A DNA stretch of 64,000 nucleotides. Source: Nitrosomonas sp. Nm34. Its GTDB lineage: Bacteria > Pseudomonadota > Gammaproteobacteria > Burkholderiales > Nitrosomonadaceae. A program made the translations under genes and the position numbers. The notes under the pieces were generated by a model. The model was not told the origin of the DNA, did no database searches, and saw nothing but the letters and a program-made list of their open reading frames with translations. The DNA lies in NCBI RefSeq assembly GCF_900113925.1, contig NZ_FORD01000003.1, positions 62,001 to 126,000 on the forward strand. The letters run 5' to 3'. Positions 8,987 to 17,972 of this stretch are shown here, piece by piece (positions within the stretch are counted from its first letter, which is position 1; every line of letters begins with the position of its first letter).

Positions 8987-9082
8987 CGCCTGCTCAAGCG
9001 TAGTGATGGTACGCAGGAAGGGGTCAACGTTCAGCGGCGTTCAATATCCTTCAGTAACTTTAGTCATTTTTATGGTATGCCA

Positions 9083-9183
9083 TTCCTTTTCTAAATTAAA
9101 ACTGACTTTATCGGCTTCACCTTGCCGTATGATTGATCCTGTCCGTGGCTCGCCTTCGCGTCATTTTTGATTTAGAAATGGAA
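9083..9183. repeat. Dispersed ~100 bp palindromic-ended repeat, copy 1
   Basis: The ends are TTCCTTTTCTAAATTAAAA and its inverse TTGATTTAGAAATGGAA, around a conserved core (TATCGGCTTCACCTTGCCGT ... GGCTCGCCTTCGCGTCA). It matches copies at 13163, 25501, 47598 and 51170. It has no coding capacity. Confidence 0.8.
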
Positions 9184-9247
9184 TCACGTCAACATAACAG
9201 GATTAATGCGAATGTTAGCTGCCACTATTATTACTTCAAAGTCATCA

Positions 9248-10117
9248 TTATGCTTTTACCAGCACTGTCAGTGCACCGGTTAGTCCTTCGACTACGCGCG
9301 CCATCTCGGCATAGTTGAGCTCTCCAGGGGTATCACCGGCCCGATGATAGTGCGGGTAGCGATAGAATGCTGTATCGGTGACCATCACTGCCTGATAACC
9401 TTGCCGCCAGAACGAAATCTGATCACTCCAGGAAACGCCCGGCACAATAGTGGGGCTGGCAAGCGTCTCGTACGGAAAATCTGAGCTGGCAGCGAACGCC
9501 GCCGCGAATTGTTTGAGCGCATGGCGTGAATTGAGGTTGGACACGAAGCCGATGAAATTGCCACGATCAGGATAGAGCCAGCGCAGTAAGGGAGGATAGC
9601 TCTGGCTGCCTGGCTCTTCGCTGTAGCAGCCGAGCATCTCGAGCGAGAGCATGAGACGGATATTATCATGTCGCTCACGTGCAGCCTGCGCATAAATCTT
9701 GCTTCCCATTTCACCGATATAGAAGAATGGCGATTCTTCATTCACAAACGCCACTAGCCGCAGTGTGCGCTCAGGTTTGACTCCGACAAGAAATCGTGCG
9801 ATCTCGAGTAGCGCGGCCACGCCGGAAGCGTTATCATCTGCGCCCGGGCTGCCCGACACGGTATCATAGTGTGCGCCAGCGAGCACAATCTCACCGGCCT
9901 GCTCCCTGCCGTATATCTCGATCTCGAGATTCTCGCTCCATACGCCGCCTGCATCATAGCCCTGAGCGTGAACTTCATAGCCTAACTGGCTCCAGGTATC
10001 ATGAATATAGTCGGCAGCAGCGTACAACGCTTTCGGCCGCCACACGTTGCGCTCGCCGATCTCACTCGCAAGCTTTTCAACATGCAGCTGCAACCGCTGT
10101 TCAAGTAGTGGTTTCAT
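9248..10117 (-). CDS. M28-family zinc aminopeptidase
   Basis: The 289-residue protein has the di-zinc M28 fold without a signal peptide, so it is probably cytoplasmic. Visible ligands are H83 and D85 (HYDT), D94 (PGADDNASG), E127/E128 (NEES), E160 (SLEMLG) and H258 (YHRAGDT). It is the last gene of a four-gene operon and overlaps the MJ1316-domain gene by 4 bp (ATGA). A strong AGGAGGT precedes the start. Its substrate is unknown, and its link to the RNA-end genes upstream is unexplained. G+C is visibly higher than in flanking genes. Confidence 0.85.
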   Translation of the reverse strand: MKPLLEQRLQLHVEKLASEIGERNVWRPKALYAAADYIHDTWSQLGYEVHAQGYDAGGVWSENLEIEIYGREQAGEIVLAGAHYDTVSGSPGADDNASGVAALLEIARFLVGVKPERTLRLVAFVNEESPFFYIGEMGSKIYAQAARERHDNIRLMLSLEMLGCYSEEPGSQSYPPLLRWLYPDRGNFIGFVSNLNSRHALKQFAAAFAASSDFPYETLASPTIVPGVSWSDQISFWRQGYQAVMVTDTAFYRYPHYHRAGDTPGELNYAEMARVVEGLTGALTVLVKA

Positions 10118-10383
10118 TTTGTTTTACCTCCTGGATGTCGTTTCCAGATAATCATCCCATCTCGCCAAACTTTTCGCACCCGATGAAACGGGACAGTATG
10201 TAATGTGCCATCTTCCTCTTCCGCTTCGAAGGCAAAGTGCTGACCTGGCTCGATGATTATTCGCTCGAGTGGTACACGCTTGTGCTGGTGCTCGATTTTA
10301 TCCTCATAGGCAAGCTCAAATTTTCCCTTCCCGAATTCCGGATCCCAGCGGATGCGCGCGAGCAGCTCGTGAATCGGGATCAT
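10114..10383 (-). CDS. MJ1316-domain (DUF504) protein
   Basis: This 89-residue protein is a complete stand-alone MJ1316 domain, recognised by IPIHELLARIRWDPEFGKG, then ERIIIEPGQ, and VPFHRVRKVWRDGMIIWKR. The domain is commonest in archaea and has been predicted from gene neighbourhoods to recognise cyclic-phosphate RNA ends. Here it lies directly behind rtcA with a 4 bp overlap, which fits that prediction. It has a high density of Arg/Lys/His. Its biochemical role is not proven. Confidence 0.8.
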   Translation of the reverse strand: MIPIHELLARIRWDPEFGKGKFELAYEDKIEHQHKRVPLERIIIEPGQHFAFEAEEEDGTLHTVPFHRVRKVWRDGMIIWKRHPGGKTK

Positions 10384-11420
10384 AATAATTCTCTACGTAA
10401 TTTCACAGTAATGTATGCCAGATCCGGCGATTCAGTTACCTCGAACGTTACCGGCAGAAACTGTTCTATCAGCCACATCGCGGTACGCGCATGCAGTGAG
10501 ACATGGCGCGTGCTGAATGAGCCACTACCTATAAGCGCGAGATAAACAAGTATTTGATCAGCTGCGTGGATATCGAGCGCAGTACCCGCGGAAATATCTG
10601 TAGCAAGCTCTTCCCCCACAGCCTCACCCAACGTCTCCGCAGTGACGCCCCGCTCTGCGACCCGCGCTGCACCCCGCACAGTATGCTCACTCTCGAGCCA
10701 GCAGGTGACGGCGCCCCCTGCACCAAAAGCTGCTTCACGACCCAAAACCTGCGTCTCGATCCTCGCGTGCGCACCGTATGTGCCAAGCCGGTTAAGTACC
10801 GCCTGCTTCATTCGTAGCGCAATATGCTCAGGAAGATTAGTCACGTGCGCAAGCCCGCAGATGGTCTTGCTATATCCAGACGCATCGAACACTGCGGATG
10901 AGAGCATTGCCGGCTTTACTGCGAGCTCGATCTGGCCACCACCTTGTGGATAGTAGCCGCGGCGCAGCACGCGCATGGTCACCTGTGCACCGAGTCGTTT
11001 GATCAGCGGGATAAGCACTGCGCGCAAGTAATCCGCAGCGGGTGCCTGCCGCACGTCAGTACCGCCGGTGATATGCACCTTGCAAGGCAGGTGGATCGCC
11101 AGCATGACCGGCAGCAAGGCTTGCAGCACCAGCGTAATGCTGCCTGCCGTGCCCACATCAAAGCGATAATCGCCACCCCGAAGCATTGCCGGCTCGAAAA
11201 CAATTTGGTCTGATCGCAAGGTGAGGCCTTCGATGCTCGCACCGCAGAGCTTGCCTACGGCGTGCACCCCGGCAAGGTGCTGTGCAGCAAGGCCGGGTTT
11301 GTCGCGTCGTGCACGAATATTCATGATACGCACATCGATACCAGTAATGGCAGACAATGCGACGGCAAACCGCAGGAGCTGACCACCGCCTTCGCCATAA
11401 CTGCCATCAATCTCAAGCAT
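10380..11420 (-). CDS. rtcA: RNA 3'-terminal phosphate cyclase
   Basis: The enzyme uses ATP to convert RNA 3'-phosphate ends to 2',3'-cyclic phosphates through a covalent His-AMP. The 346 residues cover the full family: the Gly-rich N-terminus GSYGEGGGQLLR (6-17), RARRDKPGL, RYYPQGGG-like RRGYYPQGGGQ (153-163), and the C-terminal SLHARTAMW with H310 in the position of the E. coli catalytic H309. A GGGGGT ribosome site lies five bases upstream. No rtcB ligase or rtcR regulator is adjacent, unlike the E. coli rtc operon. It is visibly G+C-rich. Confidence 0.92.
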   Translation of the reverse strand: MLEIDGSYGEGGGQLLRFAVALSAITGIDVRIMNIRARRDKPGLAAQHLAGVHAVGKLCGASIEGLTLRSDQIVFEPAMLRGGDYRFDVGTAGSITLVLQALLPVMLAIHLPCKVHITGGTDVRQAPAADYLRAVLIPLIKRLGAQVTMRVLRRGYYPQGGGQIELAVKPAMLSSAVFDASGYSKTICGLAHVTNLPEHIALRMKQAVLNRLGTYGAHARIETQVLGREAAFGAGGAVTCWLESEHTVRGAARVAERGVTAETLGEAVGEELATDISAGTALDIHAADQILVYLALIGSGSFSTRHVSLHARTAMWLIEQFLPVTFEVTESPDLAYITVKLRRELL

Positions 11421-11423
11421 AAG

Positions 11424-12314
11424 CTACCCCCAGAGAGAATAGCGGTGCGCGCCTGGCTTGAGGCTCGGAATACGTTGAGCGGCATCGAGCATCACCCGTG
11501 CGACAAATGTCGCAACGTCAAACCGTCCCTCCAGCAGCAACGTGGCATGCGCACCTGTTCGCTCAGTACCGATACGTTCGAGCAGGATACCGCGGCCTTC
11601 CTCCTCCAGGGCGGCAATGCTTTCCACTTCGAACACCCGTGTCTGCTCACCGACGAAGAGCGGATCAGCAGCGAGAGCAGCCTCAACTTTATCGAGCAAC
11701 CTCCTGTCTGAGTCCTCTACATTCTTTGCGTCCTTTACGTTCTTTGCGAACTCAACATAGACATAGCGGGTCAGTTGCCCCTGCCCGTCACGCATCTCGG
11801 TGGCAAGTGCACCTTTTATACCTTCGATGTTTTCTACCATTTCGGTATGATGTAGGCTCGCACTTGGTCGGCTGGTGCGCTTGGTGCGGCCATCAGGAAT
11901 TAAGGTGGTAAACGCGCGCTCGAACAAAGGCAGCATGCCCGGATTCCATCCTGCCCCAACAATAGCGCACGTATGATGATGGCGCGCCGCATTGCCGATG
12001 GCATCATAATGCGTCTCAAGTGAAGGCCCTTCCAGCACCGCATTCTCAACGATCGGTATTTCTGCCTGGAGCAATTCGCGTGCTACGCCAAGGACGATCT
12101 CTGCAGGCACACAGATCAAGGCGACATCAACACGCTTCAAGTCACGGATGTGCGTAACTACCAGAATCTTGCCAAGTGGATCGGGCAATTTCATTGGTGA
12201 AACTGGACGTCGAACCACCCCAGCCAATGCCAGATAATCGATATTACGTAATGCCATTGCACAAGCACGTCCTACTCGCCCAAAGCCGATGACCGCAATG
12301 TTAAGCTTCGCCAT
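11424..12314 (-). CDS. Diaminopimelate-dehydrogenase-like oxidoreductase
   Basis: The 296-residue protein has an N-terminal Rossmann fold (VIGFGRVGRA, 8-17) and a DapDH-type domain: ALICVPAEIV, IVENAVLEGP, AIVGAGWNPGM, SLHHTEMVENIEGIKGALA. True meso-diaminopimelate dehydrogenases share this layout, but the VDSFD and GMSMGH substrate segments are changed here (VENAV, ASLHHT), so the substrate may differ. It is the first gene of the operon, with a GGAGGG ribosome site and a 3 bp gap to rtcA. An NAD(P)-linked oxidation of an amino acid or related compound is the safest description. Confidence 0.7.
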   Translation of the reverse strand: MAKLNIAVIGFGRVGRACAMALRNIDYLALAGVVRRPVSPMKLPDPLGKILVVTHIRDLKRVDVALICVPAEIVLGVARELLQAEIPIVENAVLEGPSLETHYDAIGNAARHHHTCAIVGAGWNPGMLPLFERAFTTLIPDGRTKRTSRPSASLHHTEMVENIEGIKGALATEMRDGQGQLTRYVYVEFAKNVKDAKNVEDSDRRLLDKVEAALAADPLFVGEQTRVFEVESIAALEEEGRGILLERIGTERTGAHATLLLEGRFDVATFVARVMLDAAQRIPSLKPGAHRYSLWG

Positions 12315-12431
12315 GAGTCTTCCCTCCGTACCTCTTTAGGAAAAGTATTCGCTGAGCGGTGTAATTTTTTGGTTATCTTCCTGTTCGACCTCTCTTTTTA
12401 CATCAAGTGCCATCCAGAATAAGTACGCATC

Positions 12432-13013
12432 CTAAGGTTTAATTTTTGTTCCCAGCACTTGCAGGAATTTGGCGAGCCAATCAGGATGTGCCGGCCAACC
12501 CGGGGCAGTAATCAGCTTGCCATCGACATGGGCCTGATCCATCGGAATATCCCTATACGTTCCACCTGCACGTGTGACATCCGGTGCTACCGCCGGATAA
12601 GCAGAACATGCCTTACCCTCGATGACTCCGGCCGCCACCAGCAGTTGCGCGCCATGGCAAATGGCGGCAATAGGTTTATTCGCTTCTGAAAAATGTTGCA
12701 CGATTTTGATGACTTTTTCATTCAGACGAATATACTCAGGCGCGCGCCCGCCAGGAATGACCAGCGCATCATAATCTTCTGCCTTAACCTTGGTGAAAGT
12801 GGCATTCAGCGTAAAGTTGTGGCCTGGTTTTTCGCTATAGGTTTGATCTCCCTCAAAGTCATGTATGGCCGTGCGCACAGTCTCGCCTGCTTTCTTTTTA
12901 GGGCAGACCGCATGGACGGTATGCCCCACCATCAACAGCGCTTGGAATGGCACCATGACCTCATAGTCTTCCACATAATCGCCTACCAGCATCAAGATTT
13001 TTTTTGCACTCAT
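12432..13013 (-). CDS. DJ-1/PfpI-family protein
   Basis: About 193 residues with the class I glutamine-amidotransferase-like fold. The nucleophile elbow [10 protein letters not shown] carries the conserved Cys, and the upstream acidic residue is in DYVEDYEV. Family members include glyoxalase/deglycase-like stress proteins and PfpI peptidases; which activity applies cannot be told from sequence. Two ATGs are adjacent; AAGGAG lies six bases before the second (13013), which is preferred. The gene is single, with ordinary base composition, just outside the G+C-rich operon. Confidence 0.85.
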   Translation of the reverse strand: MSAKKILMLVGDYVEDYEVMVPFQALLMVGHTVHAVCPKKKAGETVRTAIHDFEGDQTYSEKPGHNFTLNATFTKVKAEDYDALVIPGGRAPEYIRLNEKVIKIVQHFSEANKPIAAICHGAQLLVAAGVIEGKACSAYPAVAPDVTRAGGTYRDIPMDQAHVDGKLITAPGWPAHPDWLAKFLQVLGTKIKP

Positions 13014-13162
13014 CATGAACTCCTTTCTTTTTATTGTGTTTTACAAGTTGCCTCTCTGGCAGCTATTGTAGCGAATGGGGTGCGGTAATGGATCGACCGA
13101 TAGTCGATCCAAGCTGGCTAATGCTGAGAAATTGCGAGCAGTTATAGCACATCACGGTAAAA

Positions 13163-13261
13163 TCCATTTCTAAATTAAAGCTGACTTTGTCGACTTCGCC
13201 TTCCGTTTCATGGGTACGGTCTGCGGCTCGTCTTCACGTCATATTTTATTTAGAAATGGAA
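13163..13261. repeat. Dispersed ~100 bp palindromic-ended repeat, copy 2
   Basis: The ends are TCCATTTCTAAATTAAA and TTTATTTAGAAATGGA, with the core CTTTGTCGACTTCGCCTTCC...CGGCTCGTCTTCACGTCA. It has the same orientation and nearly the same length as copy 1. Confidence 0.8.
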
Positions 13262-13344
13262 TCACTGGCTGATCATAAAGATAAGAGAGTGTCTCCAGCA
13301 GCCGGACTGATGCTCAGCTCTCTTGTTGAAATTAACGACGAGAC

Positions 13345-14379
13345 TTAAGGTTTACGGCCACTCACGATACTATAATAGCCAAAAGCTTTCTGAATTTGAA
13401 TTTGCTCAAATCCGATTTCCCTCAGCATCGCTGACAATTCCTGACCGGAATATTGCTTGCCCTCAGTCCAACCCAGCATTATCATACTGAATGCTGCGGC
13501 AGCGAAAGGACCAGTTTTTTCATCATTATAGAGCATCTCATGAATAACGATCCGTCCGCCCGATTCCAGACGATTGAAACTTTTCGCCATCAAAAAGTGA
13601 CATTTTTCTGGCAACCAATCGTGAAACATATTGGAGAAAAAGTGCAGATCGGCAGCAGGCCAATGATCGCGCCAGATATTGATCTCACACGTTTTAACGC
13701 GATCCTGCAGCTTGTACCGGGTAATATAGTCCTGCGCAATCTCACACACTTGGGAAAAATCCAGGATATGTGCCTGTAAGTCTGGCCAACGCAAGGCTGC
13801 ACCAATCGAATGCGCGCCAGAACCTCCTCCAATATCCAGCATCATCCGGTGCTGGGATAAATCCATGACTTGTGGCCAAACGAGCGCTGGCGTCATGCTG
13901 ATACTGTGCATGCCGCAGGTGAAGCGTCGAAGCAATTCAATCTGCTCCTCATGAGATTTGAAAATATCGCCCCCTCCGTATGCCTGGGCAGAATCGGTAA
14001 GGGCAGCTTTCTCCAGACCCGCATAGGTAGATACTTGGTAATTGTCGATCATCAGATCCCAAAAAAATCCGAAGTAATTAGGACTGTCTTCGAGCAGATA
14101 TTCCTTACTAACCGGGGTCAGCGAATAGCGCCCCTCTTGTAAGGATAAGAAGCCTAATGCAGTCGCCGTCGTCAATATTGCTTCGGCCGGACGCGGCGCT
14201 ACGTCCAGTGCCGTACAAATTTCCGGCAAAGTATGGGAATTTTGAGCTAATAAAGGAAAAATTTTCAACCGATGCGCCAGTAACAAGGCTGGATAACCAT
14301 AAATCGCAAAGATCACATCCCAGAGTGGACGGTCATCCACCTGCGGTACCTGGATACTGGAAAAATTATCTCGCGCCAT
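13345..14379 (-). CDS. S-adenosylmethionine-dependent O-methyltransferase (COMT-like)
   Basis: 344 residues. An N-terminal winged-helix dimerisation domain (about 20-105; EICTALDVAPRPAEAIL) precedes a class I Rossmann methyltransferase domain. The SAM-binding motif is MLDIGGGSGAHSIGA, and later family blocks are FSNMFHDWLPEKC (catalytic His in HDW) and GRIVIHEML. The relatives are acetylserotonin/caffeate O-methyltransferases and bacterial hydroxyneurosporene or antibiotic methyltransferases. The substrate is unknown. The SRPBCC gene 115 bp upstream on the same strand may belong to the same unit. Confidence 0.82.
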   Translation of the reverse strand: MARDNFSSIQVPQVDDRPLWDVIFAIYGYPALLLAHRLKIFPLLAQNSHTLPEICTALDVAPRPAEAILTTATALGFLSLQEGRYSLTPVSKEYLLEDSPNYFGFFWDLMIDNYQVSTYAGLEKAALTDSAQAYGGGDIFKSHEEQIELLRRFTCGMHSISMTPALVWPQVMDLSQHRMMLDIGGGSGAHSIGAALRWPDLQAHILDFSQVCEIAQDYITRYKLQDRVKTCEINIWRDHWPAADLHFFSNMFHDWLPEKCHFLMAKSFNRLESGGRIVIHEMLYNDEKTGPFAAAAFSMIMLGWTEGKQYSGQELSAMLREIGFEQIQIQKAFGYYSIVSGRKP

Positions 14380-14493
14380 GAATTCTCCTTTTATGACTAC
14401 AAGTGACTGACAGAACGGGCCAAACGTCAGGATGTATTTTTTATCAATAATTAACCAATCGTTGTGCTTCTATACTGCTCAGGTTGCAGAACT

Positions 14494-14988
14494 TTACATT
14501 GATTTTTCTGCCTCTACCAGGCGCTTGATATTCTGAACGGTACGTTCAGCCCCATCTTTTATAGCAGAACGAACTAATCCCTCGAAAGGCCGCATGACAA
14601 CTAACAATTCCAGCAACTCAAAAGAAAACGTCAGCTTAGTAGATCCCTCAGGATTCATATCCTGCAATTCATAGGTACAGCGAAAGGGATCAGACACACC
14701 GGCCAATACCAAGCGTACACCCGGTTCAAAAGTAAAAATTTTGAAGCGTGATTCGCTGCGGCGCCCCATATCAAGACGCACTTGCCGCCCAAGCGTACCC
14801 AGTTGTACTGGACCGGGCGTGAGCTGCTCAAGCTCTTGAACTTCCGGCGACCATTTTGGATAATTCTGGAACAGATCCTCACCCAGATATTTGAATAGAT
14901 CTTTCGTCGAACATTCCACTAAAGTGGAAGCTCTTCCTATGATCGGCTCTGTAGAGCCCAAGTTGAGCATGTTACCTAAATTGAACAT
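14494..14988 (-). CDS. SRPBCC (START-like) family protein
   Basis: 164 residues forming one helix-grip domain typical of polyketide cyclase/dehydrase-like or CoxG-like lipid-binding proteins: STLVECSTKDLFKYL at the N-terminus, WSPEVQELEQL, and a long C-terminal helix (IKDGAERTVQNIKRLVEAE). Such proteins bind hydrophobic ligands. The start is either of two ATGs (14988 or 14970), with no strong ribosome site at either. It precedes the O-methyltransferase gene on the same strand. Confidence 0.7.
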   Translation of the reverse strand: MFNLGNMLNLGSTEPIIGRASTLVECSTKDLFKYLGEDLFQNYPKWSPEVQELEQLTPGPVQLGTLGRQVRLDMGRRSESRFKIFTFEPGVRLVLAGVSDPFRCTYELQDMNPEGSTKLTFSFELLELLVVMRPFEGLVRSAIKDGAERTVQNIKRLVEAEKSM

Positions 14989-15248
14989 GTTACAAGAGTT
15001 CCTTCTGCCTGGTTGATATCCGACTCAGCATCTGCGAAGAATGAAATTCCGCTAAAATGAAGCTTCGCTAACAGATTTGTTCATAACTTTTCAGCCAATT
15101 TCTTGACGATGAGCCTAGACCTTAAACGAATCAGAGATCAGTTTCAAGTTCTTCGTATAAAAATATTGCTTGAATCAGCTCGCTCGCACCACCAGTTCGT
15201 GCTTAGTATAAATAACTAAAACTTTATTCCTGAACCTCTTGATAGCTT

Positions 15249-16031
15249 ATGATATGGAAACTGAAAAAGTGGTGGCGAAACTATATCTTCCAGCATGAAC
15301 CGATCGCTGAAGCCATCTGGCAGAAAGTGCTAGCACGCTTGCACTTTCTGCAAGGATTGACCCAGCCTGAAATCCTACAGTTGCGGCGATGGACGACCAT
15401 TTTCTTGCACGACAAGAAAATAAATGGTGCGCAGGGTCTCATCGTCACCGAAGAAATGCGCGTAATGATCGCGATCCAGGCCTGTATGCTGATTTTGGAA
15501 CTTGATCTGGACTATTATCGCAACTGGCTGGAAATCATCGTCTATCCAGGAGAATTCATTCTTGATTATGAATATACCGATGAAATGGGCATCGTTCACG
15601 CTGTACACATGGCCGCATCAGGCGAATCATGGCTTGCTGGACCCGTCATTCTTTCGTGGGAAGATGTCAACAATACCAATAATAAACAGGGATATAATGT
15701 GGTAATACATGAGTTTGCACATAAGCTGGATATGTTGAATGGGACGGCCAATGGTTGCCCTCCCCTGCATAGGAATATGGATCCACGCGCCTGGGCTGCG
15801 GCCTTTACGCAAGCTTTTGAGGCTTGCTGTAATCAGCTCGATAAAGGAGATGAGCTGGTTATCGATCCTTATGCCGCGACCAGTCCGGCAGAATTCTTTG
15901 CAGTCATGAGTGAAGCTTTTTTTGTCAAGCCATATGCAATACAGCAATATTTTCCTCAAGTCTATCAGCAATTGTCTGCCTTCTATCGCCAGAACCCAGC
16001 GATGCGGTGGCCAACGGGAGTTAACTTGTGA
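15249..16031 (+). CDS. mtfA: MtfA-like zinc metallopeptidase (M90)
   Basis: 260 residues matching the MtfA family (gluzincin-like peptidase). The zinc motif HEFAHKLDM is clear (HExxH), with the third ligand expected in the SPAEFFAVMSEAFF helix. In E. coli MtfA binds the glucose repressor Mlc and affects glucose PTS expression. Here the gene overlaps the glucokinase gene by 4 bp, so the link with glucose metabolism is kept in a presumed chemolithotroph. No signal peptide; probably cytosolic. Confidence 0.88.
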   Translation: MIWKLKKWWRNYIFQHEPIAEAIWQKVLARLHFLQGLTQPEILQLRRWTTIFLHDKKINGAQGLIVTEEMRVMIAIQACMLILELDLDYYRNWLEIIVYPGEFILDYEYTDEMGIVHAVHMAASGESWLAGPVILSWEDVNNTNNKQGYNVVIHEFAHKLDMLNGTANGCPPLHRNMDPRAWAAAFTQAFEACCNQLDKGDELVIDPYAATSPAEFFAVMSEAFFVKPYAIQQYFPQVYQQLSAFYRQNPAMRWPTGVNL

Positions 16032-17035
16032 ACAACTATTTTATTTATGGTGATATCGGTGGCACCAAGACACTATTGCGTGCAGAAGTAGCTGACGGTA
16101 ACAAAACGGATTTATGTTACGAACGGCGCTATGACAGCCAAGCTTATGCTGATTTCGACACGATACTCGCCGATTTTTTGGACAAAGCGGAACTGAATCA
16201 AGCCGGCCACTTTCCAATATCAGCTTGTTTTGGAATAGCAGGCCCAATCGTGTCACAACGAGCCAAACTGACCAATCTGCCATGGTTGATGGACGCATCC
16301 GCTCTTGCGGTCAAATTTTCTATTCCCAAGGTAAAGCTGATCAATGATTTCGAAGCGATCGCATTAGGTATTGAAAAGTTATCCCTGAATGATCTGGCAG
16401 CGCTGCAATGGGGAATCGCAGAGAAGCAAGCAATGCGGGTAGTATTAGGCGCGGGTACCGGTATGGGGGTTGCCTGGCTTCATTGGCAAGGCGATCGTTA
16501 TATTCCGTTATCCACAGAAGGAGGGCATATTGAGTTTGCCCCTGCCACCTCCTTGCAGATGGAATTACTGGATTATCTGATGAAAAAATTTGATCATGTC
16601 TCGGTCGAGCGGGTTCTTTCAGGACCAGGACTGACCAATATCTTCAACTTCCTGCAAAGCGACCCAACCAGATTTCCCGGCATCACCGCTGAGGAATATA
16701 AGGAGGACAGCGGCGCCATCATCACTCAGCTGGCCTATGAGCAACAACACCCGATTGCACTGCAAGCATTGGAGTTGTTTGTTGAAATTTATGGTGCCTA
16801 CGCCGGTAATCTGGCACTGTTGGGATTATGTCGGGGCGGCGTGTATATTGCTGGCGGGATTGCACCCAAAATCATCGACACCTTGTTGACGGGTAATTTC
16901 ATGCATGCTTTCCGCCACAAAGGGCGGTACTCAGAAATGATGAGCGAGATCCCGGTTCATGTCATCATGAACCCGCAAGTGGGCTTACTGGGCGCTGGTC
17001 TCGAAGCGCAGCGATTGATAAAGACCAGTACTTGA
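16028..17035 (+). CDS. glk: Glucokinase
   Basis: 335 residues of the bacterial (hexokinase-like) glucokinase family, which phosphorylates glucose with ATP to glucose 6-phosphate. Visible blocks: the phosphate loop GDIGGTKTLLRAE at the N-terminus, FGIAGPI, LINDFEAIALGI, LGAGTGMGVAWLH, STEGGHIEFAP, ERVLSGPGL and GGVYIAGGIAPK. The start is a GTG whose last base begins the mtfA stop TGA, giving translational coupling. In an ammonia oxidiser it probably serves intracellular glycogen or sucrose turnover rather than growth on glucose. Confidence 0.92.
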   Translation: MNNYFIYGDIGGTKTLLRAEVADGNKTDLCYERRYDSQAYADFDTILADFLDKAELNQAGHFPISACFGIAGPIVSQRAKLTNLPWLMDASALAVKFSIPKVKLINDFEAIALGIEKLSLNDLAALQWGIAEKQAMRVVLGAGTGMGVAWLHWQGDRYIPLSTEGGHIEFAPATSLQMELLDYLMKKFDHVSVERVLSGPGLTNIFNFLQSDPTRFPGITAEEYKEDSGAIITQLAYEQQHPIALQALELFVEIYGAYAGNLALLGLCRGGVYIAGGIAPKIIDTLLTGNFMHAFRHKGRYSEMMSEIPVHVIMNPQVGLLGAGLEAQRLIKTST

Positions 17036-17160
17036 TTAGTCAATTCGGTCACTTTAAACCGGTATGGAAAAATGTATTCGAGGCAACAGACGCGCAGGCA
17101 GACCGACAAAGAATCAGATTGGGTTTGGAAAAAAACACATGATTAAAAAGATATAGCAAT

Positions 17161-17835
17161 ATGGATAGTTATGAAGCATTAATGGCCACTTTGGCGCTCA
17201 CCATGGGCGCATCGTGGGCAAGCGGTATTAATTTGTATGCCGTCATGCTGGTGCTGGGTCTTGGCGGCGCCACAGACAATATCAGCTTACCAGCCGAACT
17301 CAGCGTGATAGAAAATCCACTGGTAATCGGGGCAGCGGCAGTGATGTATATGGTCCAGTTTTTTATCGATAAAATACCCGGTCTGGATAGCGCCTGGGAC
17401 ACCCTGCACACTTTTGTCCGCATCCCTGCAGGCGCCATGTTGGCAGCCGGTACGGTGGGTGATGTGTCTCCCGCAATGGAAATCGCCGCGGGCATTCTGG
17501 GCGGTGGTGTCGCCGCTACCAGTCACGCCACCAAGACGGGCACCCGCTTGATGCTCAATACCTCACCCGAACCGGTCACAAACTGGTCTGCCTCCATCAG
17601 CGAAGATTTGTTGGTGTTAGGCGGCTTATGGACTGCATTGAACCATCCCATATTATTCCTGATCCTGCTTGTTATTTTTATCGGCCTCGCTATCTGGCTA
17701 TTGCCCAAATTGTGGAAATTTATTAGAGGAGTGTTACTCAGAATAGGTAAATTCTTTGGAATGACAAACGCTAGCGCTACTGAAACTGGTCATGGCGCTG
17801 CGTCATTTACTGAAAGCAAGCATGAGGGCAAATAG
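17161..17835 (+). CDS. DUF4126 membrane protein
   Basis: 224 residues recognised as DUF4126 by LTMGASWASGINLYAVM, the charged FFIDKIPGLDSAWDTLHTF loop and ATSHATKTGTR. About five membrane segments are visible (roughly 8-35, 55-75, 93-118, 140-160, 160-182), followed by a cytoplasmic tail. Function unknown. It lies 125 bp after glk on the same strand. Confidence 0.8.
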   Translation: MDSYEALMATLALTMGASWASGINLYAVMLVLGLGGATDNISLPAELSVIENPLVIGAAAVMYMVQFFIDKIPGLDSAWDTLHTFVRIPAGAMLAAGTVGDVSPAMEIAAGILGGGVAATSHATKTGTRLMLNTSPEPVTNWSASISEDLLVLGGLWTALNHPILFLILLVIFIGLAIWLLPKLWKFIRGVLLRIGKFFGMTNASATETGHGAASFTESKHEGK

Positions 17836-17972
17836 AGTTCTCAAAATCTGGAGAGTGCTTCTTGGATGCACTTCGTGCACTCTTCCATGGTAAATATCAT
17901 TTCATTCAAATAGCATTGTCTGGTGAGACTCATGAAATATAAAGTGAGTAGAAACAGCCTCCTGCTTCAAGT

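Noticed and set aside
9796-11711. Several long plus-strand frames over the G+C-rich operon
   Set aside because: High G+C produces long antisense frames. The minus strand holds complete, recognisable proteins.
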